Source: Candidatus Limnocylindrales bacterium
Lineage (GTDB): Bacteria; Desulfobacterota; Binatia; UBA1149; CAITLU01
NCBI GenBank assembly: GCA_035626395.1
Contig: DASPNR010000042.1
Span: 412,484-476,483 of the forward strand
Direction: 5' to 3'
DNA length: 64,000 bases
Positions 34,485 through 43,831 of this stretch are shown in pieces. Position 1 is the first letter of the stretch. Each line of letters starts with the position of its first letter. The notes beneath the pieces were generated by a model. That model did not search any database, was not told where the DNA came from, and saw only the letters and a list, made by a program, of their open reading frames with translations. A program made the translations under genes and the position numbers.

Positions 34485-36529
34485 CGGCTGCTCCCTCGCT
34501 CGGTCGTGGAAGCTGCGCGCGCGTGACGGCGTGCGCGCTCGAGCGTATCGAGAAGTAATCGCACTCCCGGATCGCGGGCAATCTGTTCGAGCGACAGCGC
34601 GGCGCGCCGCTGCCAGTTCCCCGAGCTGGTAGCGGTGCCGGGACGGTTCTGCGGCTCGCGCTCGAGCCACAGGTCTTCGAGGTTCACCAGCACGATCTGC
34701 GCATCGGAGCGGCCGAGCCACGCCAACAGCAGGCGCTGCGCCTCCAGCAGGTCGGCGCCCGCCGCGGACTCCGATCCTTCCTCGATCCGCCGGCGGATCA
34801 TTGCCAGGATGCGCTCTCCCCATGGTCCGGCGCTCTCCCACCATGCAGCGAACGGCGCCGTGTCGTGCGTGCCCAGGCACGCCAGGCAGTCGCCGTCGGG
34901 CGGCCACACGGGCGCGTCTTCCTCTTCACGGCCTTCGAACGGCAGCACGTACATGCGCAGCGCGCGCCGCTGCTTGATCTGCCGCCGCACCTGTCCCGGC
35001 ACGGTTCCGAGGTCCTCGCCGACGACGACGGTGCCCGTGCGCGCGGCCTCGATGGCGAGCACGCTCCACAACTCGTTGGCGCGGTAGCTGACGTAGACGC
35101 CGTCGGCGGCGCCGGCGTCGGCGGGAATCCAGAACAGGCGGTGGAAGCCGAGCACGTGGTCGACGCGCAGCACGCTGGCGTGCTGGCAGTGATGGCGCAG
35201 CGCCGCGCGCAGCGGCGCGTACCCCTGCTCGCGCACGCGCTGCGGGTGCAGCGGCGGAAAGCTCCAGTTCTGGCCGCCGGCGAACAGTGCGTCCGGCGGC
35301 GCTCCGGCCGAAAAGTCCATCGCGAACCCCTGGCGCCAGCGCCACGTGTCGTAGCCGTCGCCGTGCGCTCCGATGGGAAGGTCCAGGTACAACCCGGCGT
35401 GCGCGGACTGCGCGGCCGCCGCGATCTGCTCACGCGCGAGCCACTGCGCGTACGCGTGATAGCGGAATCCATCGCGGGCGAAGTCGGCCGCGTCGAGCCG
35501 GCCATCGCGCAGCGCCTGCGGCCAGCTCTTCCACGGCGAGCGGTGCTCCTGCAGCGCCGCGCGGAAGGCGGCGTAGCGCCCGAGCTCGACGTCCGACGAC
35601 AGCGCGCGTTCGAAGGCGTCGCGCCGCATCTCGTTGGCCGGCGCATCGAGTGCGCCGGCCAGGTGCTCGAGCACCCGGCGGCGGGCCGCCATCGCCGCGC
35701 CGTAGTCGATTCGTGCGCCGCCGACGGCAGCCGCGCACGCGCGGCGATGCTCGCTGCTCTCGAGCAGGCTGCGCGCGGCTTCCGAATGGCGCAGCTCGGG
35801 CGCCTGCTGCGCGTCGATGTACAGCTCGTTCCAGAAGCAGCGGGTAAGAGGCGAGTAGGGGCTCGGCTCCAGCGGCTCGTCCAGGAAGCCCGCGAGCAAT
35901 GGCAGCGTGCCCACGTAGTCGGCGCCGGCGCTACGGGCCGCGCGGCCGAGGTGTGCCAGCTCGCCGTAGGTGGCCAATTCGTCGCGCTCGCTGGTGTGCA
36001 GCGCGTACAGCGGCGCGAACAGCGCCCATTTCTTCGTCGCCGGCTGCGGGAACGTTGCCGGTGCGGCCAGCACCAGCGCCGAGTGCACTGCACCGCCGAC
36101 GTCGACTTCCAGGCGATGGTAACCCGGCGTCGTCAGCGGTGGTGCGGATAGGATCCAGCGGCTGCGCTCAGGCGGAAGGAAGGCCGCGCTACCCTCCTCC
36201 GTGCCGGTCTCGATGCTGTCGCCGCCTTCGAGCAGAAGTCGCGCGCAGGGACGGCGTCCGCCACGCTGCGCCTGCAGCGGTACCCACAGAGCCTGCCCGA
36301 CGGTTGCGCAGATCACCGGCGGCAGGACCCGCCGCGCCGTGCGCTCGCGCAGGTCTCGCAGCGCGGCCGTCGCATCCTCGGGCCGCGCAAGAGGAGCACC
36401 GAGCTCCCCGAGTACGGCCATCAGCGACTCCAGGCTCGGAGCGCGTACGGCGCCGGTGCCATCGCGATAGACGCGCTGTACGCCGGTGGCACGGCAGAGC
36501 CGGGCGATGGGGAGGGGGACGTTCTTCAT
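34481..36529 (-). CDS. malQ: 4-alpha-glucanotransferase (amylomaltase)
   Basis: It moves maltodextrin segments between glucans. The 682 residues belong to GH77. The catalytic nucleophile Asp is in LRVDHVLGFHRLFW, the acid/base Glu in VVGEDLGTVP and the third Asp in LGTHDTAPFAAWW. The N-terminal 150 residues carry the extra beta domain of the E. coli-type enzymes. ATG 36529 is used; the frame runs open far upstream, but only as an antisense shadow of the next gene. It is first in the malQ-glgB-GH57 transcription unit. Confidence 0.92.
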   Translation of the reverse strand: MKNVPLPIARLCRATGVQRVYRDGTGAVRAPSLESLMAVLGELGAPLARPEDATAALRDLRERTARRVLPPVICATVGQALWVPLQAQRGGRRPCARLLLEGGDSIETGTEEGSAAFLPPERSRWILSAPPLTTPGYHRLEVDVGGAVHSALVLAAPATFPQPATKKWALFAPLYALHTSERDELATYGELAHLGRAARSAGADYVGTLPLLAGFLDEPLEPSPYSPLTRCFWNELYIDAQQAPELRHSEAARSLLESSEHRRACAAAVGGARIDYGAAMAARRRVLEHLAGALDAPANEMRRDAFERALSSDVELGRYAAFRAALQEHRSPWKSWPQALRDGRLDAADFARDGFRYHAYAQWLAREQIAAAAQSAHAGLYLDLPIGAHGDGYDTWRWRQGFAMDFSAGAPPDALFAGGQNWSFPPLHPQRVREQGYAPLRAALRHHCQHASVLRVDHVLGFHRLFWIPADAGAADGVYVSYRANELWSVLAIEAARTGTVVVGEDLGTVPGQVRRQIKQRRALRMYVLPFEGREEEDAPVWPPDGDCLACLGTHDTAPFAAWWESAGPWGERILAMIRRRIEEGSESAAGADLLEAQRLLLAWLGRSDAQIVLVNLEDLWLEREPQNRPGTATSSGNWQRRAALSLEQIARDPGVRLLLDTLERARRHARAASTTERGSSR

Positions 36530-36652
36530 GCACGGGCGGTCGCGCAGCCGCAGCGATCGTACAGTCACTGTGGCAGAAGCCGAGTCGACAAGGCAGCGGC
36601 CGTCGGTCATTCTTCCTCCCGTCTGCGTGGGGACGCAGCGCAGGGGGGAAGC

Positions 36653-38821
36653 ATGACGAGGCGTTCCAATGTTGCCGCATGGCCGCTTGCCTGGTGGTGC
36701 GTATCGGGTGCGGCGGCGGTTGCCAGCGCAGCCACGATTCACGTTCCGGCTCAGCACACGACGATTCAGGCAGCGCTCGACGCGGCCGGCGCCGGCGATA
36801 CCGTACTGGTGGCGCCAGGCACCTACGTCGAAAAGATCCACTTTCCGTCCAGCGGCAGCCCCGGCAGCCCCATCGTGCTGCAGTCCTCGGGCGGTGCGGC
36901 CGCGACGATCCTTTCGGGCGCGGGGGTGCCCGGCGACAACATCGTGCTCATCGACGGCAGGAGCCACGTCTCGATCGTGGGGTTCACGGTTCGCGACAAT
37001 ACCGGCGTCAACGACGGCTCGGGCATCCGTGTTCTCGGCAGCGGCAAGGGCATCGAGATCCGCGACAACGTCATCCGCGAGATCCGCGGCAACAATGCGA
37101 TGGGCATCACCGTCTACGCCACCGAGCCGCAACCGATCGAGGATCTCGTCATCGAGGGCAACGAGATCTTCGACTGCGAGCCGGAGCCGAGCGAGGCGCT
37201 GGTGCTCAACGGCAACGTGCGCGCCTTCGAGGTCAGCGGCAACTACGTGCACGACGTCAACAACATCGCCATCGACTTCATCGGCGGCGAGACCGACATC
37301 CAGCCGAACCCGTCGCTGGTCGCGCGCGAAGGCGTCTGCCGCGACAACCTGGTCGAGCGCTGCGGCAGCGGCTTCTCGGGCGGGATCTACATCGACGGCG
37401 GGCGTGACATCGTCGTCGAGAGCAACACCGTCACCGGCTGCGACCTCGGCATCGAGGTCGGCGCCGAGAACGCCGGCATCGTCGCCAGCGGCAACGTCGT
37501 GCGCAGCAACGTGGTCTACGGCAACCGGGTGGTGGGCATCATCTTCGGCGGCTACAGCGCCGGCGTCGGCCGCGCCAACGCCAACTTCTTCTACAACAAC
37601 ACGCTCTACAAGAACGGGACCGACCCCGGCGACGGGGTTGGCGAGATCTGGGTGCAGTACGGCAACGACAACGTGCTCGAGAACAACCTGGTCTGGGCCC
37701 GCGATGCCGGCGACGGCGCTCCCTCCAACACGATGGTGGCCTCCTTCAACGCTGCCGAAGGCAATTCCTTCGACTACAACCTCTACTTCACCGTGGACGG
37801 AGCGGCCGCCGCGCAGTTCGGCGACGACGGCGCATCCTACAGCGGCTTTTCCGCGTGGCAGGCGGCCGGGCAGGATCCAAGCGGCATCTTCGCCGATCCG
37901 GCGCTCGTCGATGCCGGCGCCGGCGATCTGCATCTGACGGCCGCATCGCCCGCCGTCGATGCGGGCAATCCTGCCTACCCCGGTACCGGACAGACCGACA
38001 TCGACGGCGCCGCACGCGTCTCGGGCGGCCGCGTCGACATCGGCGCCGACGAGGCCGGCTGCGGCGATGGCAACGTCGATGCCGGCGAGCAATGCGACGA
38101 CGGCGATTGGATCAGCGGCGACGGCTGCGACGCCAACTGCACGTTCACCGCCTGCGGCAACGCCGTCCTCACCGGCGGCGAAGCCTGCGACGACGGCAAC
38201 CTCGCCGCCGGCGACTGCTGCGACGGCGCCTGTCAGCTCGAGGCGCTCGCGTCTGCATGCGACGACGGCGAGGCCTGCACCAATGACGACGCCTGCGACG
38301 GCGCCGGTGTCTGCACGGGTCAGGCGCAGCCGATGCCGACGTGCGAGGTGCCGCAAAGCGGCGGCTCGGGCATCAAGCTTTCCGAGGACGGCAGCTTCGA
38401 CCGCCTGCAGTGGAAGTGGGGAAGGGGCCCGGCGGTGAGCAGCTTCGGCGACCCGACGGCCGGCGACGACCATCACCTCTGCATCTACGACGACGGCGCG
38501 GCGGCCGTGCTCGTCAGCAGCGCCATTCCGGCGGGCCCGGCATGGGTGGCGCTGGCCGCCGGCAGCTACAAGTACCGAAGCGCCGACGGCGCGCCGGCAG
38601 GCATCTCCTCGGTGCTGCTGAAGACCGGCGGCGAAGGCCGGTCGCGCATCAAGCTGAAGGCGCGCGGCCCGTTGCTCGCGCTGGCGCCGCTGGCGGTGGC
38701 GCCGTCGAGCACGGTGACGGTGCAGCTGCACAGCGCCAGCGCCGGCACCTGCTTCGGCGCCGTCTTCAGTGCGCCCTTCGCGCGCAACGACGCCAGCCAG
38801 CTCAGCGACAAGAGCGATTGA
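36653..38821 (+). CDS. Secreted right-handed beta-helix protein with DUF4215 Cys-rich repeats
   Basis: The 722 residues start with a signal peptide ending near ASAA. ATIHVPAQHTTIQAALDAA then opens a pectate-lyase-like/NosD beta-helix that runs to about 460 (YVEKIHF, EIRDNVIREIRGNN, YNNTLYKNG). Two DUF4215 repeats follow (CGDGNVDAGEQCDDGD, GGEACDDGNLAAGDCC). A C-terminal beta-rich domain of about 160 residues closes the protein. No lyase catalytic residues could be assigned. An AGGGGGG site sits just before the ATG. The stop overlaps the next gene's ATG, so the two are co-translated. Confidence 0.85.
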   Translation: MTRRSNVAAWPLAWWCVSGAAAVASAATIHVPAQHTTIQAALDAAGAGDTVLVAPGTYVEKIHFPSSGSPGSPIVLQSSGGAAATILSGAGVPGDNIVLIDGRSHVSIVGFTVRDNTGVNDGSGIRVLGSGKGIEIRDNVIREIRGNNAMGITVYATEPQPIEDLVIEGNEIFDCEPEPSEALVLNGNVRAFEVSGNYVHDVNNIAIDFIGGETDIQPNPSLVAREGVCRDNLVERCGSGFSGGIYIDGGRDIVVESNTVTGCDLGIEVGAENAGIVASGNVVRSNVVYGNRVVGIIFGGYSAGVGRANANFFYNNTLYKNGTDPGDGVGEIWVQYGNDNVLENNLVWARDAGDGAPSNTMVASFNAAEGNSFDYNLYFTVDGAAAAQFGDDGASYSGFSAWQAAGQDPSGIFADPALVDAGAGDLHLTAASPAVDAGNPAYPGTGQTDIDGAARVSGGRVDIGADEAGCGDGNVDAGEQCDDGDWISGDGCDANCTFTACGNAVLTGGEACDDGNLAAGDCCDGACQLEALASACDDGEACTNDDACDGAGVCTGQAQPMPTCEVPQSGGSGIKLSEDGSFDRLQWKWGRGPAVSSFGDPTAGDDHHLCIYDDGAAAVLVSSAIPAGPAWVALAAGSYKYRSADGAPAGISSVLLKTGGEGRSRIKLKARGPLLALAPLAVAPSSTVTVQLHSASAGTCFGAVFSAPFARNDASQLSDKSD

Positions 38822-39528
38822 TGAGCGCGATGTCGCATCACCAGGTGCTTCGGAGGATCGGCCGCTGCACGGCGCTGGCGCTGATCGCGGCCGGCGCGGC
38901 GACGGGGGCAGGCGCACAGCCGCACGATCACCTGCAATGCTTCAAGCTCAAGGACGCCGCCTCCTATTCGGGCATCGTCGACCTGCGCCCGTTGCACGAG
39001 CCGCCGTTTGCCGTCGAGGCCGGCTGCCGCCTCAAGATCCGAAGCCGCGAGCTGTGCATCCCGGTGAAGAAGACGCTCGGAGACGCCGATGCTCCCTCGC
39101 TCGACGTTGCCGGACAGGATCTTCAGAACGCCTTCCTCTGCTACGCGGTCAAATGTCCCGACCTGTCGATGCCACCGTCGCTGACGATGAGCGATCAGTT
39201 CGGCACCCGCACGCTGTCCGGATTTCGCACGTCCAAGATGTGCGCGCCGGCCGTTTTCGGCGCGCCCGCCGCGACCACGACGACGACCCAACCGGCGGGG
39301 ACGCCGCGCAGCTGCGTGGACGCAGTGCCGCCGGCCTGCGATGGTACCTGCGGCGATCAGAACTTCGCCTGCGTTCCCGACAACGGCGCATGCATCTGCG
39401 ACGGCGTCGACGTCTTCTTCCCCTGCGGCCTGATCGAAGGGCCGCCCGACTGCCTCGGCTCGTGCGACGGCCAGCATTCCTGCGTGCACGAGATGGGGTC
39501 GTGTCAGTGCGCGCTGGTGCTGGAGTAG
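38821..39528 (+). CDS. Secreted DHLxCFK-domain protein, paralog of 28601
   Basis: The 235-residue protein has a signal peptide ending near GAGAQ. The same six-cysteine domain as the gene at 28601 follows: DHLQCFKLKD, LKIRSRELC, FLCYAVKC and DQFGTRTLSGFRTSKMC. A short TTTTTQP linker leads to a different C-terminal Cys-rich module of about 80 residues. ATG 38821 shares one base with the upstream stop (TGATG), linking it to the beta-helix protein. The function is unknown. Both are probably released to the medium or held on the surface. Confidence 0.83.
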   Translation: MSAMSHHQVLRRIGRCTALALIAAGAATGAGAQPHDHLQCFKLKDAASYSGIVDLRPLHEPPFAVEAGCRLKIRSRELCIPVKKTLGDADAPSLDVAGQDLQNAFLCYAVKCPDLSMPPSLTMSDQFGTRTLSGFRTSKMCAPAVFGAPAATTTTTQPAGTPRSCVDAVPPACDGTCGDQNFACVPDNGACICDGVDVFFPCGLIEGPPDCLGSCDGQHSCVHEMGSCQCALVLE

Positions 39529-39723
39529 CAATCGAAGGCCGATGGAAGTTGCGGCCCTGCCGGCAGAGGCCCGGCAAGGCCGCGCAAGGCACGGCCACCG
39601 GGACTGCGGCCGCGCCTTACTTCGGGTTCGTCTGTACGGAGCGCGGGCAATCTATGTTCGAAGCCACGCATCCGGCAATAGGCGAAAGGATGGAATTTCG
39701 TCTCCAACCGTTGGGGGAGAGCG

Positions 39724-40359
39724 TCAGCGCTGAGGCTGGCTCGTGCCTACGATGCCGGTGCGCACCGCGAACAGCGTCAGCTCGACGCGATCGCGGATCG
39801 CGAGCTTCTGGAAGACGTTGTTCAGATGCGACTTCACCGTCTGCTCCGTGATGAACAGCGCGCGCGCCACCTCGGCATTGCGCATTCCGCCGGCGACGCA
39901 GCGAACGATCTCCAGCTCCCGCTGCGTCAGCACGCTGGTCTGATCGGGCGTGCGCATGCCAGCGGCCAGCAACTCCTGCACTTCGGGAGGGAAGTGCACG
40001 TGACCGCGGCCGACTGCATCGATCGCTTCGAGCAGCGTCTCGACCGCGAATCGCTTGAGCACCAGCGCGCGCGCTCCGGCACGTACGGCTCCGAGCATGT
40101 CTTCCGGCCTTTCGCTGGCGGTCACGACGATGACGGCGACCCGCTTGGCCAACGCGCTCACGTCCAGCAGCGCATTACGCTCCATCTGCAGGTCGAGCAG
40201 AAGGATGTCGCAGTTGCCGCGCGCCAGGATGGCGGGAAGGTCGGCGGCGCGATCGGTCTCGGCGATGACGGTGATGTCCTGGCGCAGCCGCAGCAGCGAG
40301 CGCAGGCCCTGCCGGAACAGTGCGTGGTCGTCGGCGATGACGATGCGGATCTCTTTCAT
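39724..40359 (-). CDS. NarL/LuxR-type response regulator
   Basis: The 211 residues have a receiver domain (acidic pair Asp10-Asp11, phospho-acceptor Asp56 in LLLDLQM, conserved Thr in VVTAS and Lys in LVLKRF) and a C-terminal LuxR-type helix-turn-helix (LTQRELEIVRCVAGGMRNAEVA, split as LTQRELEIV and ITEQTVKSHLNNVFQKL). It should be phosphorylated by the kinase encoded just upstream. The ten base pairs between the genes imply one operon. Target genes are unknown, and no site was recognised. Confidence 0.92.
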   Translation of the reverse strand: MKEIRIVIADDHALFRQGLRSLLRLRQDITVIAETDRAADLPAILARGNCDILLLDLQMERNALLDVSALAKRVAVIVVTASERPEDMLGAVRAGARALVLKRFAVETLLEAIDAVGRGHVHFPPEVQELLAAGMRTPDQTSVLTQRELEIVRCVAGGMRNAEVARALFITEQTVKSHLNNVFQKLAIRDRVELTLFAVRTGIVGTSQPQR

Positions 40360-40369
40360 CGGCGTCCTG

Positions 40370-41479
40370 TCATGTCACGGGCAGGATGATGGACAAGTGC
40401 GCGCCACGCCCAACCCGCGGAACGATGTGCAGCTGGCCTCCCAGCTCGCGTACCCGCGAGGCGATCGACCACGGCTGCTGCTCGGCGTGGTCGAATCCCA
40501 CGCCGTCGTCGTCGATGGAAATGGTCAGACCCTCCTCCGTGCGCTGCACGTGCAGGTTGGCCGAGCACGCGCTGGAATGGCACATCACGTTGCTGGTGGC
40601 TTCGCGAAGGATCTGCAGTACCTGCCCGACCAGCTGTGCCGATCCCTCGAACTGCGCACCGACGGTGACCGCCACGTCGGTCTTGGGCGCGCGCGCCGTG
40701 GTTGCAGGCGACGCGACGCCTGCCAGCGAGCGCATGAAAGTGCGCAGATCGTCGTACTCTCGGTTGACGCCTTCGCGCAGCTCGGCCAGCTCCTGCTGGG
40801 CCGCTTCGTGTTCGCCGCGCCGTAGCAGCTCGCGGGCTGCCTCGATGCGAAGATTGATGCCCGCCAGCGCCTGCGCCCATCCGTCGTGCAGATCGCGAGC
40901 GATCCGGTTGCGCTGCTCGGCTGCCGCCAGGCGACGGATCTCGCCCTCCAGGTTGAGCCGCTGCTGGCCGAGGTACGCCACGAGGTACCCGATGATCGCG
41001 AGGTAGACCGGCCGCATCAGATACGTGTTCATCTGGCCCGGCGCAGACAGCGCGATCATCGCCGCGTACAGGATCATGCTGACCAGCGTGACGGTCAGCG
41101 CCAGCCGGAAGCCGCCGCGGAATCCCACCTGCACGACGGCGAAGATGAAGAAGGCGTAGAAGGGGCTGCTGGCGCCTTCGGTGAAGAAGGCGATGGTGGC
41201 GCCGAAGACGACGTCCATCCAGGTCGTGACCGTCGCCAGCCTGTCGGGGCTGACGAGCCGGCGGACCAGGCTCAGATGCACCAGGCTTCCATAGAAGAGG
41301 TGAACCGCGAAGACGGTCAGCGTGTAGGGGTCGATCGAGAACCACTGAGGCTCGCGCGGCTCGCGGAACACCGTCGGCTGGGTGGGATCGATGAACAACG
41401 CCAGCAGCGCCACCGCCGACAGGATCAGCCGGCAGCGCGAGATGTTGCGGTCGATGTCCGGGACGATGCCCCTCTGCAT
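40370..41479 (-). CDS. NarX-type membrane sensor histidine kinase
   Basis: The 369 residues start with about six membrane helices (to about residue 170) and no large periplasmic loop, suggesting it senses within the membrane or through it. A HisKA_3 dimerisation motif (RIARDLHDGWAQALAG) holds the phospho-His, and a short HATPase domain follows (ILREATSNVMCHSSA, ISIDDDGVGFD). The N box has Asn-Val-Met-Cys-His in place of the common N..KHA. The ATG at 41479 is fixed by a GGAGGAG site 6 nt upstream, so the longer open frame is not used. Confidence 0.9.
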   Translation of the reverse strand: MQRGIVPDIDRNISRCRLILSAVALLALFIDPTQPTVFREPREPQWFSIDPYTLTVFAVHLFYGSLVHLSLVRRLVSPDRLATVTTWMDVVFGATIAFFTEGASSPFYAFFIFAVVQVGFRGGFRLALTVTLVSMILYAAMIALSAPGQMNTYLMRPVYLAIIGYLVAYLGQQRLNLEGEIRRLAAAEQRNRIARDLHDGWAQALAGINLRIEAARELLRRGEHEAAQQELAELREGVNREYDDLRTFMRSLAGVASPATTARAPKTDVAVTVGAQFEGSAQLVGQVLQILREATSNVMCHSSACSANLHVQRTEEGLTISIDDDGVGFDHAEQQPWSIASRVRELGGQLHIVPRVGRGAHLSIILPVT

Positions 41480-41485
41480 GGACAG

Positions 41486-41492
41486 CTCCTCC
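41486..41492 (-). promoter_or_regulatory. Ribosome binding site of the sensor kinase
   Basis: GGAGGAG on the minus strand lies 6 nt from the ATG at 41479 and decides between that start and a longer frame. Confidence 0.7.
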
Positions 41493-41792
41493 GTGCGCGA
41501 CGCCGCGGGCGGGCCGGGCACCGGGGCAACTATACCGAGGCAACGGGCGGCCGCGACTTGCGGCAGGCACGCCGGCAGCGCCTTCGTCCAGTAGCCGGCG
41601 CTGAAGGCGATGATCGGCCGCTCGTCGGCTGCGCCTCGGGTACGGAGCCCATCGCGGCGTCGCGACGGCGCGCGAACTGCCACTCCGCTCATCGTTCCGG
41701 CTCGACGACGGCGTGAAGGCGCGGCAGCGGCGGCTGCGGCATCTGCAGGCCGCGCCGCCGCCGGCGTGGCTTACGCGCCACGGGCGCGCGCG
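41493..41792. other. Intergenic region without recognised genes
   Basis: This 300-bp stretch lies between the kinase gene and the end of the nucleotidyltransferase gene on the same strand. It is GC-rich with short open frames on both strands, none with a recognisable product. It should hold the promoter of the two-component operon. Confidence 0.4.
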
Positions 41793-42608
41793 TCAGATCG
41801 GGCTGAACCAGGGGCGGCTGTCGATCCTGCGAATGCGGTCGTCGTCCCGTTGCAGCGAATCGGAAGGCTGCGGGAGCCCGAGCTTTTGCCAGACCCATTC
41901 CGGAATCGTTCGGGCCTGTCCGGGCGCCAGCCAGGTGTAGAGCGAAACGACGGATGCAAGCAGCCGCTCTTCGCCGTCGAGCCGCTTCAGCAGACCGGCC
42001 CAGTCCATTCGCGCTCCGCAGGCGTACAGGATGTTGACGATGTCGGGGAAATCGCAGCGGTCGCGCTGCACGACATGGATCTTGCTCCAGATCATCTCTT
42101 CCGGCGGCACGAGCCGCAGCCGGTCCCCATGAATGGAGACTTCGGGCCCCGACGCGAGCCAGCCGTCATCGACCTCGCCGCGGTAGTTCGCCAGCTGCCA
42201 GATGATGTCGACGATGAGCCCATCGACCGTGGCCCGATAGATCCAGCCACGATCGTACGGCTTCTCGTCGTGCAGATCGCCGAAGCCCGCGTCTTTGGTG
42301 ATTTGAACCATGGCATCGCGGTCTTGCGGCAGCACGCACAGGTCCAGGTCCTTCGTGTTGCGCCAGAACGCGGTGTAGAACGACGTCGCAAAGCCGCCGC
42401 CCACCGCGAATCGCAGTCCACGCTCCTGTGCCAGGCAGGTGACGCGTCTCAACACTTCCCAATCGGACTTGGCGATGAATTCTTCCATGCAAGCCGGCGC
42501 GTAGACCGGCACCTGCCCGGCATCCCGGCCGGGCGCACAAACCGGTGGGCAATCCGGCACCCGCACACCAGCGCCGTTCGGTCCGTCGTCGCAGCCGGAG
42601 CCCCTCAT
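41793..42608 (-). CDS. Nucleotidyltransferase-fold protein
   Basis: The 271-residue protein has the minimal nucleotidyltransferase signature: the GG loop in FAVGGGFATSFYTA and the paired acids in NTKDLDLCVLP, with a later PPEEMIWSKIHVVQ segment. This layout is shared by AbiEii-like toxins, aminoglycoside adenylyltransferases and uncharacterised domestic enzymes. The exact group is not clear. ATG 42608 overlaps the metallophosphoesterase stop (ATGA). The first 40 residues are Pro/Cys-rich, so an internal ATG at 42488 is also possible. It is the last gene of a BON-phosphoesterase-nucleotidyltransferase operon. Confidence 0.75.
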   Translation of the reverse strand: MRGSGCDDGPNGAGVRVPDCPPVCAPGRDAGQVPVYAPACMEEFIAKSDWEVLRRVTCLAQERGLRFAVGGGFATSFYTAFWRNTKDLDLCVLPQDRDAMVQITKDAGFGDLHDEKPYDRGWIYRATVDGLIVDIIWQLANYRGEVDDGWLASGPEVSIHGDRLRLVPPEEMIWSKIHVVQRDRCDFPDIVNILYACGARMDWAGLLKRLDGEERLLASVVSLYTWLAPGQARTIPEWVWQKLGLPQPSDSLQRDDDRIRRIDSRPWFSPI

Positions 42609-43369
42609 AACGTCGGCCGGTCGTCCTCGGCCGCAATGCCCGGGCCGCGGGCGACTTCGTGGTTCAGCGTGTAGACGGCGTACGGCCGCTTGAGCAGCGG
42701 CATGGAGACGTTGCGCACCGGGACGCCACCCGGGGTCACGCCTTTCTCGGCTCCATGATGGGCGTGCCCGTGAACGGCAAGATGCGCGCCGCCGCGATCG
42801 ATCGCTTCGCCCAGCTGGTAGGCGCCGAGGAACGGGTAGATCTCCATGCGCTCGCCGGCGAGCGTATCCTTGACCGGCGCATAGTGGACGAGAGCGATCT
42901 TGTAGTCCGCATCCAACTGGCGAAGGTTGCGTTCCAGCGCAGACGCCGTCCGTTCGGTGAGCTGCATGAATGCCTTCATCTCCGGCTCGCCGAAGTTGTG
43001 ACCACAGGCGCCGGTGAAGCCGCCGCCGAAACCCTTGGTTCCGGCGATGCCGACCCTGCAGCCGGCAACGTCGAGGGTCACGCTCTCGCCTTCGAGCACG
43101 ATGATGCCGACGCCTTCGAGAGCCCGCCTCACTCCATCGGGCGCGTCGGCGTGATAGTCGTGATTTCCGAGCACCGCTACGGCGGGCACGGGAAGATCGC
43201 GCAACTCGCTGGCCAGCACTTCTGCCTGCGCTTGATTGCCGAGGTTGGTCAGGTCGCCTGCCAGCAGCAGCACGTCCGCGTGTTCGTCGAGCTTCATCCA
43301 GTGCGGCCTCAGCCGCCCGTGCGAATCCTCGGCGACGTGAATGTCTCCGACTGCAGCGATCCTAATCAT
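42605..43369 (-). CDS. Calcineurin-like metallophosphoesterase
   Basis: The 254 residues carry all metal-binding blocks of the family: GDIH near the N terminus, GDLTNLG, GNHDYH, a lone His in LVHYAP, and GHAHHG. Two metals (Mn or Fe) should sit in the site. It is a small soluble, probably cytoplasmic enzyme. The substrate could be a phosphoester, nucleotide or cyclic nucleotide. It overlaps the BON gene by 8 bp and the nucleotidyltransferase by 4 bp, so the three products are likely linked in function. Confidence 0.88.
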   Translation of the reverse strand: MIRIAAVGDIHVAEDSHGRLRPHWMKLDEHADVLLLAGDLTNLGNQAQAEVLASELRDLPVPAVAVLGNHDYHADAPDGVRRALEGVGIIVLEGESVTLDVAGCRVGIAGTKGFGGGFTGACGHNFGEPEMKAFMQLTERTASALERNLRQLDADYKIALVHYAPVKDTLAGERMEIYPFLGAYQLGEAIDRGGAHLAVHGHAHHGAEKGVTPGGVPVRNVSMPLLKRPYAVYTLNHEVARGPGIAAEDDRPTL

Positions 43370-43616
43370 CGAGCGCCTCGGGCTTGCCCGCCTCCGCCAG
43401 CTCGAGCACGGTAATCTCGTTGCGGACGTCGAGCTGCGGCAGCACTTCCTGCGCCACGGTGAGGATGGCGGCTCGCCGCTCCTCGGTGGTCACCTCGCCG
43501 GTCAGGTGAACGCGCCCGTGCGCGATGGTGATGCGGATGTCGAGCGCGTTGACGCGACCGTCGACCGCCAGCGCCTCTTCGAGCTTGCCGATGAGATACT
43601 GCGTTTCCTCGCTCAT
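43362..43616 (-). CDS. Small BON-domain protein
   Basis: The 84 residues are a single BON domain (ALDIRITIAHGRVHLTGEV, TEERRAAILTVAQEV). No signal peptide is present, so it is cytoplasmic, whereas most BON proteins are periplasmic and bind phospholipid. It is the first gene of the operon. Confidence 0.8.
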   Translation of the reverse strand: MSEETQYLIGKLEEALAVDGRVNALDIRITIAHGRVHLTGEVTTEERRAAILTVAQEVLPQLDVRNEITVLELAEAGKPEALDD

Positions 43617-43831
43617 GGGCGACCTTCTTCTCGCTGCCGCAGGGGGCCTCCTGCAGCGCTGGAGCTCCAGGTCAACAACTGACCAGTGTTGCGGGATCGG
43701 TCAATGCAGAATGCAGGAAAGTCGCAGGCCGTCGCCGTGCGGGGGCGTCGATGGCCGCGTCTCCGCCGAGATCGGCGCAGACGATTCCTCCGGCGCTGGT
43801 CGAAGGCGGGACGGGGAGGCGAGCCGGCTCG

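Noticed and set aside
36530..38917. Open frame continuing upstream of malQ on the minus strand
   Set aside because: The added part is the antisense of the beta-helix gene and has no GH77 similarity; the ATG at 36529 gives the family N terminus.
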